A stretch of DNA of 8,939 nucleotides from Candidatus Bathyarchaeota archaeon (GCA_011040545.1 DQYM01000049.1:1-8939), one strand, 5' to 3'. Counted from the first letter of the stretch, positions 1 through 6,302 are shown. The notes: generated by a model not told the origin, from the letters alone. Translations and numbers: made by a program.

Positions 1-192
1 GAGAGGAGGCCAGAGGGCTGGCAGCACAGGGGCTATGGGGCTAGGTTGATAGCTGAGGCAGAACGCATCTCCATAGAGGAATTTGATGTGAAGAAGATGG
101 TCGTACTAAGTGCCCTAGGCGTTAAGCGCTACTACGCTAGGTTCGGCTACAAGCCAGATGGCCCATATGTATCAAAGCCCATCAGGGCCTAG
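1..192 (+). CDS. elp3: Elp3-type tRNA uridine acetyltransferase, C-terminal end (partial)
   Basis: The first 63 codons are read in frame from base 1 and end at TAG 190-192, so the gene enters from the left with its 5' part missing. The visible part is the end of a GNAT acetyltransferase fold. It has the acetyl-CoA pyrophosphate-binding stretch WQHRGYGARL (residues 7-16 of the fragment), then an AER helix and the closing GVKRYYARFGYKPDGPYVSK, which closely matches the tail of archaeal Elp3. Elp3 joins a radical SAM domain to this acetyltransferase domain and modifies wobble uridine-34 of tRNAs to a carboxymethyl-type derivative in the cytoplasm. The radical SAM half lies outside the window, so I cannot check its cysteines. 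A stand-alone GNAT enzyme is the alternative, but the tail sequence favours Elp3. The rps27e gene follows after 64 bases. Confidence 0.82.
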   Translation, partial: ERRPEGWQHRGYGARLIAEAERISIEEFDVKKMVVLSALGVKRYYARFGYKPDGPYVSKPIRA

Positions 193-256
193 TGCACGGG
201 CTGGTGGCCAGTAAAGGTTAAAGGCACATGCCCTGGCAGGTTGTGGAGGGAGGGGC

Positions 257-457
257 TTGGGCTCAAGGCTTAAGGAGCTGATACCAAAGCCGAGGAGCAA
301 GTTCCTACGTGTTAGGTGCCCTAGGTGTGGTAATGAGCAGATAATATTCAGCCATGCTACCACCCGTGTTAAGTGCTTCGTGTGTGGGACGCAGCTAGCT
401 GAGCCAAGGGGAGGGAAGGCTAAAATACTTGGCGTTATCGTGAAGGAGCTAGAGTAA
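257..457 (+). CDS. rps27e: 30S ribosomal protein S27e (eS27), zinc-finger protein
   Basis: This 66-residue protein is of normal length for archaeal S27e. A four-cysteine zinc site is complete: C21 and C24 (CPRCG), C40 and C43 (CFVCG), with the family-typical [10 protein letters not shown] between them and a C-terminal GKAKILGV strand. S27e is a small-subunit ribosomal protein located on the body/platform side and found only in archaea and eukaryotes. The start is TTG at 257, preceded by a strong purine-rich ribosome-binding site, GGAGGGAGGGG (245-255). There is no better upstream start in frame; an ATG at 228 is in another frame and stops after 17 codons. A weak TATA-like GTTAAAGG near 217-224 could give a separate promoter. 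The usual archaeal upstream neighbour, rpl44e, is absent here and elp3 takes its place. The aIF2 alpha gene follows after 117 bases, with its own likely promoter. Confidence 0.93.
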   Translation: MGSRLKELIPKPRSKFLRVRCPRCGNEQIIFSHATTRVKCFVCGTQLAEPRGGKAKILGVIVKELE

Positions 458-520
458 GCAGCCGATCGCCGATCTGGTTTTCCATGCCTATGCCTATATC
501 AACTGCCCATTACGAGCTTA

Positions 521-530
521 GCTTTTAAGC
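521..530 (+). promoter_or_regulatory. Probable TATA box for the aIF2 alpha-nop10 transcript
   Basis: The AT-rich palindrome GCTTTTAAGC lies in the 117-base gap between rps27e and the aIF2 alpha gene. The usual archaeal distance of about 26 bases would place the transcription start near 552, leaving a leader of roughly 20-40 bases. A short T-run (477-480) just upstream may end the rps27e message. Judged only from base pattern and position. Confidence 0.4.
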
Positions 531-574
531 TCTGTGAAATACGCTTAAGGGCTAACGCTTGGCCTGCTAGCGGG

Positions 575-1378
575 GTGGGCGAGGTGCACGTGATAAGGGA
601 GCGTGAGTGGCCAAGGCGTGGGGAGCTCGTGGTCGCCACCGTAGATAGGATAGTGGACTACGGTGCCTACGTCATACTAGATGAGTACGATAAGGAGGGC
701 CTCCTCCACATCTCAGAGATTTCCTCCCGCTGGGTTAGGAACATAAGGGATTTCGTTAGGGAGGGGCAGAAGGTAGTGCTACGTGTCATAAGGGTTGATC
801 CTAGGAAGGGCCACATAGATCTGTCCTTGAGGCGTGTTAGCGAGCACGAGAGGAGGAAGAAGTTCCTTAAGTGGAAGAGGAAGCGAAGGGCACTTAGCCT
901 CCTCTCCTCAGCAGCAAGTAGGCTTGGGATGCCCGTTGAGGATGTGATAAAGGCAACTTGGTGGATCCTTGAGGAGGAATTTGGCGATGCCCTAGCTGGC
1001 CTTGAGGAGGTTGCCGAGGTTGGGCCAGAGGTGCTCATTAAGCTTGGCGTGCCAGAGGACATGGCCAAGGCCATAGCACAGGTAGCAAGCGAGAGGATAA
1101 GGAAGAAGGAGGCTAAGCTATCTGGCATCCTAGAGCTCACCTGCACAGCCCCAGATGGTATTGAGCGCATTAAGAAGGCCCTACTAGGGGCCAAGGAGGC
1201 ATGTCCAGAGGGGGCCAAGGCCAGGATCTACACAATAGGTGCACCGAGGTATAGGGTAGAAGTAGTAGCTGGCGACTACAAGCTAGCAGATAAGGCCCTA
1301 AGTGCTGTTGCTGAAACCGCCCTGAGGCTTATCCAGGAGCTTGGTGGCGAGGGCTCCTTTGAGAGGGAGAAGCATTGA
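575..1378 (+). CDS. eif2a: Translation initiation factor 2, alpha subunit (aIF2 alpha)
   Basis: At 267 residues this has the full length of archaeal aIF2 alpha. An N-terminal S1/OB-fold domain (about residues 14-88) contains GELVVATVDRIVDYGAYV, HISEISSRWVRNI and VIRVDPRKGHIDLSLRRV, all diagnostic. A helical middle domain (about 90-175) and a C-terminal alpha/beta domain (about 180-262, starting near GILELTC) follow. The protein is part of the heterotrimeric aIF2 that carries initiator Met-tRNA to the small subunit; alpha stabilises tRNA binding by the gamma subunit. The start is uncertain. GTG 575 gives the longest form, but GGGGTGG (572-578) would serve GTG 584 better, and GTG 590 gives an N-terminus closest in length to Pyrococcus homologues. 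The stop codon overlaps the start of nop10 by four bases (TTGA), implying coupled translation. Identification is firm; only the first few residues are in doubt. Confidence 0.95.
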   Translation: MGEVHVIREREWPRRGELVVATVDRIVDYGAYVILDEYDKEGLLHISEISSRWVRNIRDFVREGQKVVLRVIRVDPRKGHIDLSLRRVSEHERRKKFLKWKRKRRALSLLSSAASRLGMPVEDVIKATWWILEEEFGDALAGLEEVAEVGPEVLIKLGVPEDMAKAIAQVASERIRKKEAKLSGILELTCTAPDGIERIKKALLGAKEACPEGAKARIYTIGAPRYRVEVVAGDYKLADKALSAVAETALRLIQELGGEGSFEREKH

Positions 1379-1566
1379 GGTGGCTTATGCGCAAGTGCGT
1401 GAACTGTGGCCGATACACGCTTAGGCAGGATAAGTGCCCGATTTGTGGCTCAGAGGTCCGTGTGCCCCACCCCCCTCGCTTCTCACCTGAGGATAAGTAC
1501 GTCCTCTACAGGCTCAAGGCCAAGTATGGCCTAGATAAGGGCCAGGGGGAGGCTGGTAAGGGGTAG
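1375..1566 (+). CDS. nop10: H/ACA ribonucleoprotein protein Nop10
   Basis: This 63-residue protein has the Nop10 pattern: four zinc-binding cysteines C8, C11 (KCVNCGRYTL) and C21, C24 (KCPICG), followed by the signature VPHPPRFSPEDKY (about 30-42). Archaeal Nop10 is a core protein of H/ACA guide RNPs, where with Cbf5, Gar1 and L7Ae it converts uridine to pseudouridine in rRNA; it is also used with Cbf5 for tRNA. I chose TTG 1375 because the resulting MRWLMRKC lines up with the MKWKMKKC start known from Sulfolobus, and GAGGGAG lies just upstream. An internal ATG at 1387, preceded by GAGGTGG, is the alternative and would shorten the protein by four residues. The first four bases overlap the aIF2 alpha stop. 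The tail after about residue 52 (GLDKGQGEAGKG) is a little longer than usual and low in complexity. Confidence 0.93.
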   Translation: MRWLMRKCVNCGRYTLRQDKCPICGSEVRVPHPPRFSPEDKYVLYRLKAKYGLDKGQGEAGKG

Positions 1567-1571
1567 GCTAA

Positions 1572-1580
1572 TTTTAAATG
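1572..1580 (+). promoter_or_regulatory. Probable TATA box for the aminotransferase gene
   Basis: TTTTAAATG lies right after the nop10 stop. At the normal archaeal distance it predicts a transcription start near 1600-1604. That would leave a leader of about 39 bases if translation began at GTG 1641, but only a few bases if it began at CTG 1608 or ATA 1617. Identified by composition and spacing only. Confidence 0.4.
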
Positions 1581-1596
1581 CTGACCCCTACCTATC

Positions 1597-1601
1597 GGTG
1601 A
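1597..1601 (+). promoter_or_regulatory. Shine-Dalgarno-like GGTGA placed for an upstream non-ATG start
   Basis: GGTGAGGGGAG (1597-1607) matches the GGAGGTGA consensus expected from the archaeal 16S rRNA tail. It lies 6 bases before CTG 1608 and about 10-15 bases before ATA 1617, both in frame with the aminotransferase. The first canonical start, GTG 1641, has only a weak TAGGT nearby. This site therefore argues for an upstream start. Confidence 0.35.
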
Positions 1602-1640
1602 GGGGAGCTGCCACACATATCAAGGGTAGCTAGGTACGCC

Positions 1641-2831
1641 GTGGAGAACCCAAGCGCCATAAGGGAGATAATGACCATAGTAGCTGATTACGAGAAGCAC
1701 CCTGAGAAGTACCCAAGGCCCCTGATATACCTAGCTGGTGGCTGGCCCCAGGACCCACCACCGCCAGTGCTGAGGGAGGCAGCAAGGGAGCTCGTGGAGG
1801 ATGAGCAAGCCTTCAACCTATCTGCTCGCTATGGGCCAACCAAGGGAGAGCCAGACTTCCTTGAGGCCATCGCACGGTATGAGGAAGCCATCTGGGGAAG
1901 GCGGGTAAGGCCTGGGGAAGACGCCATAATAGTAGGTGCTGGCAGCACGGAGCTAACTGCAGCCTTCATGCTCGCCTGCATGGACCCAGGTGATGAGCTA
2001 ATCCTGACGTGCCCAGGCTACTTGAACTACAAGCGACAGGCAGAGGTAGAGGGCCTCCTCCAGCTAAGGGTGAAGTGGTGGCCAGTGATAAAGGGCCATG
2101 AGTACGAGCCCGACCCAGGCGAGCTCTCCTCCTTGATAACGGACAGGACCAGGCTCGTGATAGTAACTACGCCAGGGAACCCAGATAGCATGGTGATGCC
2201 AGATGATGTGTTAAATGGCATCTTAGATGTAGCTGAGGAAAAAGACGTTTGGGTGATGGTGGACCTAGCCTACAGGGCCTTCTTCTTTGGGGAGGAGCCA
2301 GGGTACCTATCTAGGCCAAGGAGGGAGAATGAGATCGCCATGTGCACCTTCTCAAAGGAGTTCAGGATACCTGGCTGGAGGCTAGCCTACGCTATAGCTG
2401 AGCCAGAGCTCGTAGCAGCCGTAAATGCCATTGAGCAAGCTAGGACGCTATGCCCAAGCACGCCAGCCCAGAGGGTACTAACTCGTGCTTTTAGCAGCAA
2501 GGAGCGCCTCAAGGCCATAAGGGAGTACTACGATGCTGGTCGGCACCGCTATGCAGAAGTGGCCAAGCTAGCTTATGATGCCCTAGTAGATGCCATGCCC
2601 AAGGCCGTGCCGCTTAGGCCACAGGGTGGCTTCTACGTGTTCTTTGATGCCTCAGCCTACGATGAGAGCTCAAGGCGCTTCTGCAAGCGCCTCCTAGATG
2701 AGGCCCAGGTTGCCCTCACGCCAGGGAGGGACTTCGGCATGGAGGGCTGGATAAGGCTCTCATTTGCACCAACTGTGGAGAGGCCAGAGCTCATTTCAGA
2801 AGCCATGGAGCGCATAAAGAGCGTGCTCTAG
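1641..2831 (+). CDS. PLP-dependent aminotransferase, fold type I (class I/II)
   Basis: The 396-residue reading from GTG 1641 is a fold-type I aminotransferase that transfers an amino group between an amino acid and a 2-oxo acid using pyridoxal phosphate, in the cytoplasm. Landmarks, numbered from this start, are the PLP-phosphate loop GAGSTEL (99-105), N180 in TTPGNPDS, D208 and Y211 in MVDLAYRAF, the Schiff-base lysine K239 in SKEFRIPGWRLAY, and the carboxylate-binding R372 in RLSFAP. The N-terminal NPSAIREIM and LAGGWP resemble the 2-aminoadipate/alanine/multi-substrate aminotransferase group (PSAIREI...FAGGLP), but substrate cannot be told from sequence. The real start is probably upstream: the in-frame bases 1602-1640 encode ISRVARYAVE, which fits the conserved family N-terminus, yet the only possible starts there are CTG 1608 or ATA 1617 (in-frame TGA at 1599). 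It has its own promoter and a T-run terminator, so it looks monocistronic. Confidence 0.88.
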   Translation: MENPSAIREIMTIVADYEKHPEKYPRPLIYLAGGWPQDPPPPVLREAARELVEDEQAFNLSARYGPTKGEPDFLEAIARYEEAIWGRRVRPGEDAIIVGAGSTELTAAFMLACMDPGDELILTCPGYLNYKRQAEVEGLLQLRVKWWPVIKGHEYEPDPGELSSLITDRTRLVIVTTPGNPDSMVMPDDVLNGILDVAEEKDVWVMVDLAYRAFFFGEEPGYLSRPRRENEIAMCTFSKEFRIPGWRLAYAIAEPELVAAVNAIEQARTLCPSTPAQRVLTRAFSSKERLKAIREYYDAGRHRYAEVAKLAYDALVDAMPKAVPLRPQGGFYVFFDASAYDESSRRFCKRLLDEAQVALTPGRDFGMEGWIRLSFAPTVERPELISEAMERIKSVL

Positions 2832-2833
2832 TA

Positions 2834-2839
2834 TTTTTT
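2834..2839 (+). terminator. Poly-T transcription terminator after the aminotransferase gene
   Basis: Six consecutive T bases start three bases after the stop codon. Archaeal RNA polymerase stops at such U-runs without needing a hairpin. The next promoter, for rps8, begins about 30 bases later, so a stop here makes sense. Confidence 0.5.
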
Positions 2840-2871
2840 CTGGCCTACCGACCTCCTCCACTAGTACAACA

Positions 2872-2881
2872 CTTATATAAG
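2872..2881 (+). promoter_or_regulatory. Strong TATA box for rps8-rpl6
   Basis: CTTATATAAG is a near-ideal archaeal TATA box, preceded by A-rich bases (ACAACA) that could serve as the TFB element. It predicts a transcription start near 2902-2904, which gives a short leader of about 11-13 bases before ATG 2915. This indicates that the pair is transcribed independently. Confidence 0.6.
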
Positions 2882-2914
2882 CCCCTAGGAGCTGGCGTTA
2901 AAGGTGCTTAAGCC

Positions 2915-3307
2915 ATGCCCATGCTGGATCCAGTTGCCAATGGCCTAACGGCCATAAAGAATGCGGAGATGGTGAGGAAGAAGGAGGTCGTGATATGCCC
3001 AGCCTCCAAGCTACTTGGTGCCATACTTAGGGTAATGCAGAAGCACGGTTACATAGGTGAGGTTGAGTACATTGATGATGGAAGGGCTGGGAAGTTCCGT
3101 GTCCAGCTCCTAGGTCGCATAAACAAGTGCGGTGCCATAAAGCCCCGCTTCCCCGTCCGCAAGGACGAGTTTGAGGAGTGGGAGAAGCGCTACCTACCAG
3201 CTAGGGACATAGGCATACTGATAGTCTCAACGCCAAAGGGCGTTATGTCCCACCGTGAGGCCAAGAAGTTAGGCATAGGTGGGCGCTTAGTTGCCTACGT
3301 CTACTGA
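2915..3307 (+). CDS. rps8: 30S ribosomal protein S8 (uS8)
   Basis: At 130 residues this matches the archaeal S8 length exactly. The N-terminal domain begins [15 protein letters not shown], and the C-terminal RNA-binding domain carries the family signature [15 protein letters not shown] (104-118) and ends [12 protein letters not shown]8 binds the central domain of 16S rRNA early in small-subunit assembly; in bacteria it also represses its own operon by binding the mRNA. The start is ATG 2915; a second ATG at 2921 is possible, but archaeal homologues begin with a few residues before LDP. GGTG (2903-2906) is a modest ribosome-binding site. Upstream is an unrelated aminotransferase gene instead of rps14, and rpl6 follows after 25 bases, so this is a fragment of the normal spc cluster. 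Confidence 0.97.
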   Translation: MPMLDPVANGLTAIKNAEMVRKKEVVICPASKLLGAILRVMQKHGYIGEVEYIDDGRAGKFRVQLLGRINKCGAIKPRFPVRKDEFEEWEKRYLPARDIGILIVSTPKGVMSHREAKKLGIGGRLVAYVY

Positions 3308-3332
3308 GCATGGCTATTGGAGGTGCTAGAGC

Positions 3333-3872
3333 ATGGTCTACAAGGAGTTTAAGGTCGTTGAAGTGCCAGAAGGCGTTCAGGTAGAGGTGAACGGCAAGGT
3401 CGTGAAGGTAAAGGGGCCACTAGGAGAGCTTGTTCGTGATTTCTCCCATGCACCAGTGGATATAAGGCTGGATGGGAATAAGGTGGTCGTTGAGGCCTAC
3501 TGGCCTAAGAAGCGTGAGAGGGCCATGATAGGGACGGTGGCAGCCCACATAAGGAACATGATAACTGGCGTAACCAAGGGCTTCACATATAAGCTCAAGA
3601 TAGTTTTCACCCACTTCCCAATACAGGTATCCGTTGAAGGCGATAAGGTGGTCATAAGGAACTTCCTGGGCGAGAGGGCACCTCGCATAGCTAAGATAAT
3701 GCCTGGCGTAAAGGTTGAAGTGGAGAAGGAAGATGTCCTCGTTAAGGGCATAGATATTGAGGCCGTTGGGCAGACGGCAGCTAACATAGAAATGGCAACT
3801 AAGATAAAGGGCAAGGATATAAGGGTATTCCTTGATGGCATCTACATATATGAGAAGCAAGTAGGCATGTAG
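3333..3872 (+). CDS. rpl6: 50S ribosomal protein L6 (uL6)
   Basis: This 179-residue protein has the two tandem L6 domains: an N-terminal one (about 1-82, with GKVVKVKGPLGELVRDF) and a C-terminal one (about 83-179). The archaeal/eukaryotic-type motif GVTKGFTYKLK (79-89) and the signature VGQTAANIEMATKIKGKD (145-162) are both clear. L6 sits at the base of the large-subunit stalk near the sarcin-ricin loop and factor-binding site. ATG 3333 is preceded at ideal distance by a textbook ribosome-binding site, GGAGGTG (3319-3325). The gene is surely co-transcribed with rps8 from the promoter at 2872. The normal next genes (L32e, L19e, L18) are missing: a convergent transporter gene ends only 47 bases away. 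Confidence 0.97.
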   Translation: MVYKEFKVVEVPEGVQVEVNGKVVKVKGPLGELVRDFSHAPVDIRLDGNKVVVEAYWPKKRERAMIGTVAAHIRNMITGVTKGFTYKLKIVFTHFPIQVSVEGDKVVIRNFLGERAPRIAKIMPGVKVEVEKEDVLVKGIDIEAVGQTAANIEMATKIKGKDIRVFLDGIYIYEKQVGM

Positions 3873-3883
3873 GCTACGACCGA

Positions 3884-3911
3884 TTTTATCATGGCTAGCT
3901 CCAGCCTAGCC
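3884..3911. terminator. Possible bidirectional terminator between convergent rpl6 and the permease gene
   Basis: The 47-base convergent gap holds a T4 run (3884-3887) in the rpl6 direction. It also holds the inverted repeat GGCTAG (3893-3898) / CTAGCC (3906-3911) with a 7-base loop. Neither arm is followed by a long T-run, so the hairpin could be chance in a sequence rich in CTAG. Transcripts from both sides should nevertheless end here. Confidence 0.25.
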
Positions 3912-3919
3912 TAAATCAG

Positions 3920-5500
3920 CTAGTGCAGAGTGGATAGCACGATTAGGGCTATGCCTAGGTCGGCAATTGCGATTAAGGAAGCCTGGAGGGGGCCTATTAT
4001 GAGGGCGACCAAGGCGTATGGGCCTACTATGATGCCCCAGAGCAGTAGGATCACGAGTAGGTCCTTGAGGCCCATCTTCGCCATCTTGGTTTCAGGCCCC
4101 ACGTACCTAGCTAAATAGGCAAGGCATATTGAGCTAGCTGCAAATGATAGAAGGACGCTTGATGTAGCATTGAGGAGCATGTCTAGTGGGCCTAGTAGGA
4201 GCCAGGCCAAGGCCCCTATTGGTATGGCTAGGGCTGCATAGGATAGCGTGCAGGCCAAGGCCTTAGCAGATATTAGGTCCTTCTTCCTTATGCCATTAGC
4301 AAATAGTAGCCAGAAGGAGCTCCCCTCGGCCACCAGGAGCTGGTAGGATGCCATCGTGAGCATGAGGCTTGAGGCTAGGAAGGCCGTGTTAAGGAGCATG
4401 ATAGCTGCCTTAGCATCCTCTATGAGGGCTGGGAGGAAGCTAAGGAACGTGAGGATGGGCGTGAATAGCATGTATGCTGTCCTCGGGTCTCTATAGGCCA
4501 TCTTGAGGTCCTTTAGCAAGACGCCAAAGCAGGGGCTCATGGTTAGCTTGCTCGGTGGCCTTATCCTTACCTCCCTGGCCTCCCCAACCCCTACGTAGAT
4601 GGGGCTAATGGATCCACGCCAGAAGCGCATGAAGCCCCTATCAAATGCTAGGAGGGAAGCAAGGAGGTAGGCAGCTGCTAGTGCTGAGGCGGGGATGAGG
4701 CTGGTCGGTGAGAGGGCCATGATTAAGCCCTCTGCAGCTGAGAAGGGGTATATGAGCCATAGCAGGGAGGAGAACGGGCCTATGAACTTGCTTATCTGGG
4801 ATACAAGCCTGGTTATTAAGCTCACCATCTGGCTTAGGATGAACGTAGAGGCCATGCAGAGGACGAAGGTAAGCGTGCTCACGGCCCTAGCCAGCCTAGC
4901 CCTGAGGCTACGGCCAGAGTGCCTCCTTGATACAGTAGCAGAGAGGGAGAAGGAAGCACCTAGTGCGAGGAATATTGATGCATAACCATATGAAGCCCCA
5001 ATTAGGGCTGGGGCTGGTAGGCCGACCACTAGCATAAGGGTGATTCCATGTATAGCTGGGACGAGGAGGAAGGGGAGGACCTCCCTTGAGGCAGTTATAA
5101 ATGCAAGCAAGCGTATGTCGCCATGCTTAAGCGGTAGGTGCATTAGTGGCTTGAGGAGCTCATACTCTTGCAGCAGCCAGGAGGCAGAGGCACAGAGCAT
5201 GAATGAGAAAGTAAAGAGCATAGCCGTGCTCACGAGGCCTGAGGCCCTAAGTGCATCTACAAGCTCCACGCCTCCAGCCGTATCCTGCGGGGGCCAGATC
5301 AGGGGCAGGAGAGGCGAAATGGATGAGAGGGCCAGCATGACCGTCATTATGGCGCTTACAAGTGCGTAGTTGATGCTAGCCCACCTAACGCCCCTCCTGA
5401 GCCTAGCCATATCTACATTAGCCCTAGTGCTCACCATCCTCAAGTAGACGAGCTCCCTGTAGAGGAAGTCAGATAGCCTAATGGCCTCCCTTAGCCTCAA
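3920..5500 (-). CDS. ABC-2-type transporter, membrane permease subunit
   Basis: This 526-residue, very hydrophobic protein has about 11-13 predicted membrane segments by eye, near residues 43-65, 88-110, 130-160, 165-188, 205-228, 240-262, 268-287, 345-360, 365-390, 415-437, 445-465, 480-503 and 505-524. It has no binding-protein or enzyme motifs. The DLKMAYRDPRTAYM stretch (331-344) and the coupling-helix-like EGSSFWLLFANGIRKKDLISAK (392-413) are typical of ABC-2 family permeases. A similar stretch at 112-136 (EYELLKPLMHLPLKHGDIRLLAF) suggests two related halves in one chain. Such proteins usually act as exporters or membrane-remodelling pumps; the substrate is unknown. The start is TTG 5500, directly after GGGGGGAGGC, and overlaps the ATPase stop by four bases (TTGA). 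A long basic cytoplasmic N-terminus (1-40) precedes the first membrane segment. Confidence 0.8.
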   Translation of the reverse strand: MRLREAIRLSDFLYRELVYLRMVSTRANVDMARLRRGVRWASINYALVSAIMTVMLALSSISPLLPLIWPPQDTAGGVELVDALRASGLVSTAMLFTFSFMLCASASWLLQEYELLKPLMHLPLKHGDIRLLAFITASREVLPFLLVPAIHGITLMLVVGLPAPALIGASYGYASIFLALGASFSLSATVSRRHSGRSLRARLARAVSTLTFVLCMASTFILSQMVSLITRLVSQISKFIGPFSSLLWLIYPFSAAEGLIMALSPTSLIPASALAAAYLLASLLAFDRGFMRFWRGSISPIYVGVGEAREVRIRPPSKLTMSPCFGVLLKDLKMAYRDPRTAYMLFTPILTFLSFLPALIEDAKAAIMLLNTAFLASSLMLTMASYQLLVAEGSSFWLLFANGIRKKDLISAKALACTLSYAALAIPIGALAWLLLGPLDMLLNATSSVLLSFAASSICLAYLARYVGPETKMAKMGLKDLLVILLLWGIIVGPYALVALIIGPLQASLIAIADLGIALIVLSTLH

Positions 5501-6282
5501 GCCTCCCCCCTCAAGGCCTTTATCACTTCGTAGACCTCATGTGCCTTACCAGTAACCTCTAGGAAGACTTCCTCAAGCGTCTTCTCCCTAGCAGCAAGTT
5601 TAAGGACGTCCTCAACGGCACCCTCAGCTACTACCTTGCCCTTGTGCATTATGATTATCCTATCGCATATGGCCTCTGCTACCTCAAGTATATGCGTAGA
5701 GAACATTATGGCACAGCCCCTATCCCTCATCTCGTAGAGCAGCTCCTTGAATATCCTAGCTACGGCTGGATCTAGGCCTACTATGGGCTCATCTAGGAGC
5801 AGTATATCTGGCTCGTGGAGCAGGGCCAGTATTATGGCTACCTTCTGCTTATTACCACGTGAGAGGGAGCCTATTAGGTCATCCATTCTGTCCTTGAGGC
5901 CAAGGGATGAAACAAGCAAATCTAGGCGCCTAGCGTAAGCAGCTGGCTCCAAGCGCCTTATCCTAGCTACTAGGTCAAATAGCTCCTTTGGCGTTAGGGA
6001 GTTGTAGAGGGCTAGTTCCTCAGGGACGTAGCCGATCCTAGCCCTAACATCTGGGTTATCATATGGATCCATGCCTAGGACCTCAACGTAGCCAGAATCT
6101 GGCCTTATGAAGCCCATCAGTATCTTTATGAGCGTTGTCTTCCCTGAGCCATTTGGGCCTAGCAGGCCTAGTATCTCGCCCTCCCTTAGCTCAAGTGAAA
6201 CGCCATCTAGGGCCTTCACGACCCCGTAGCTCTTCCTCACATCCCTTGCCCTAGCTAATACCTCAGCGGGCAAGCTGGCCAC
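5497..6282 (-). CDS. ABC transporter ATP-binding protein (ABC-2 type)
   Basis: This 261-residue nucleotide-binding subunit powers the adjacent permease, probably as a homodimer at the cytoplasmic membrane face. All core motifs are present: Walker A GPNGSGKT (42-49), Q-loop region IGYVPEEL (83-90) with Glu in place of Gln as often seen in ABC-2 exporters, signature SLSRGNKQKV (139-148) in the ABC-2 form rather than LSGGQ, Walker B LLLDEP (161-166), D-loop GLDP (169-172) and switch His197. The C-terminal TLEEVFLEVTG is also typical of this exporter group. Two starts compete: GTG 6282 with GGAGG (6293-6297) ten bases upstream, and TTG 6273, three codons later, with GGTGG (6279-6283) five bases upstream. 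The stop overlaps the permease start, so the two are made together. The GH130-like gene lies 50 bases upstream on the same strand. Confidence 0.93.
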   Translation of the reverse strand: MASLPAEVLARARDVRKSYGVVKALDGVSLELREGEILGLLGPNGSGKTTLIKILMGFIRPDSGYVEVLGMDPYDNPDVRARIGYVPEELALYNSLTPKELFDLVARIRRLEPAAYARRLDLLVSSLGLKDRMDDLIGSLSRGNKQKVAIILALLHEPDILLLDEPIVGLDPAVARIFKELLYEMRDRGCAIMFSTHILEVAEAICDRIIIMHKGKVVAEGAVEDVLKLAAREKTLEEVFLEVTGKAHEVYEVIKALRGEA

Positions 6283-6302
6283 CTAGCTAGGGCCTCCTAC
6301 TG

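Noticed and set aside
228..281. Short ORF (ATG 228, 17 codons) overlapping the start of rps27e
   Set aside because: It is out of frame, has no similarity to any known leader peptide, and the ribosome-binding site at 245-255 serves TTG 257.
458..574. Possible small RNA or tRNA in the 117-base gap before the aIF2 alpha gene
   Set aside because: No cloverleaf arms, C/D or H/ACA boxes could be found; the repeat CGATC-GC-CGATC (463-475) is too short to support more than chance.
667..1218. Long open frame antisense to the aIF2 alpha gene (183 codons)
   Set aside because: It mirrors a certain gene, is rich in Ser/Leu/Arg as expected from an antisense reading of this codon bias, and has no recognisable motif.
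1578..1601. Six-codon ORF (ATG 1578) in frame with the aminotransferase
   Set aside because: It lies within and just after the TATA box and is probably not transcribed; noted only because its TGA fixes the upstream limit of the aminotransferase.
3420..3860. Two open frames antisense to rpl6 (146 and 114 codons)
   Set aside because: Both lie fully within the highly conserved L6 gene, have no ribosome-binding site or promoter, and show odd Tyr/Cys or Ser/Thr-rich composition.
3930..5369. Plus-strand open frames inside the permease gene
   Set aside because: They are complements of a hydrophobic membrane-protein gene; the minus-strand reading has a proper start, coupling to the ATPase and sensible membrane segments.
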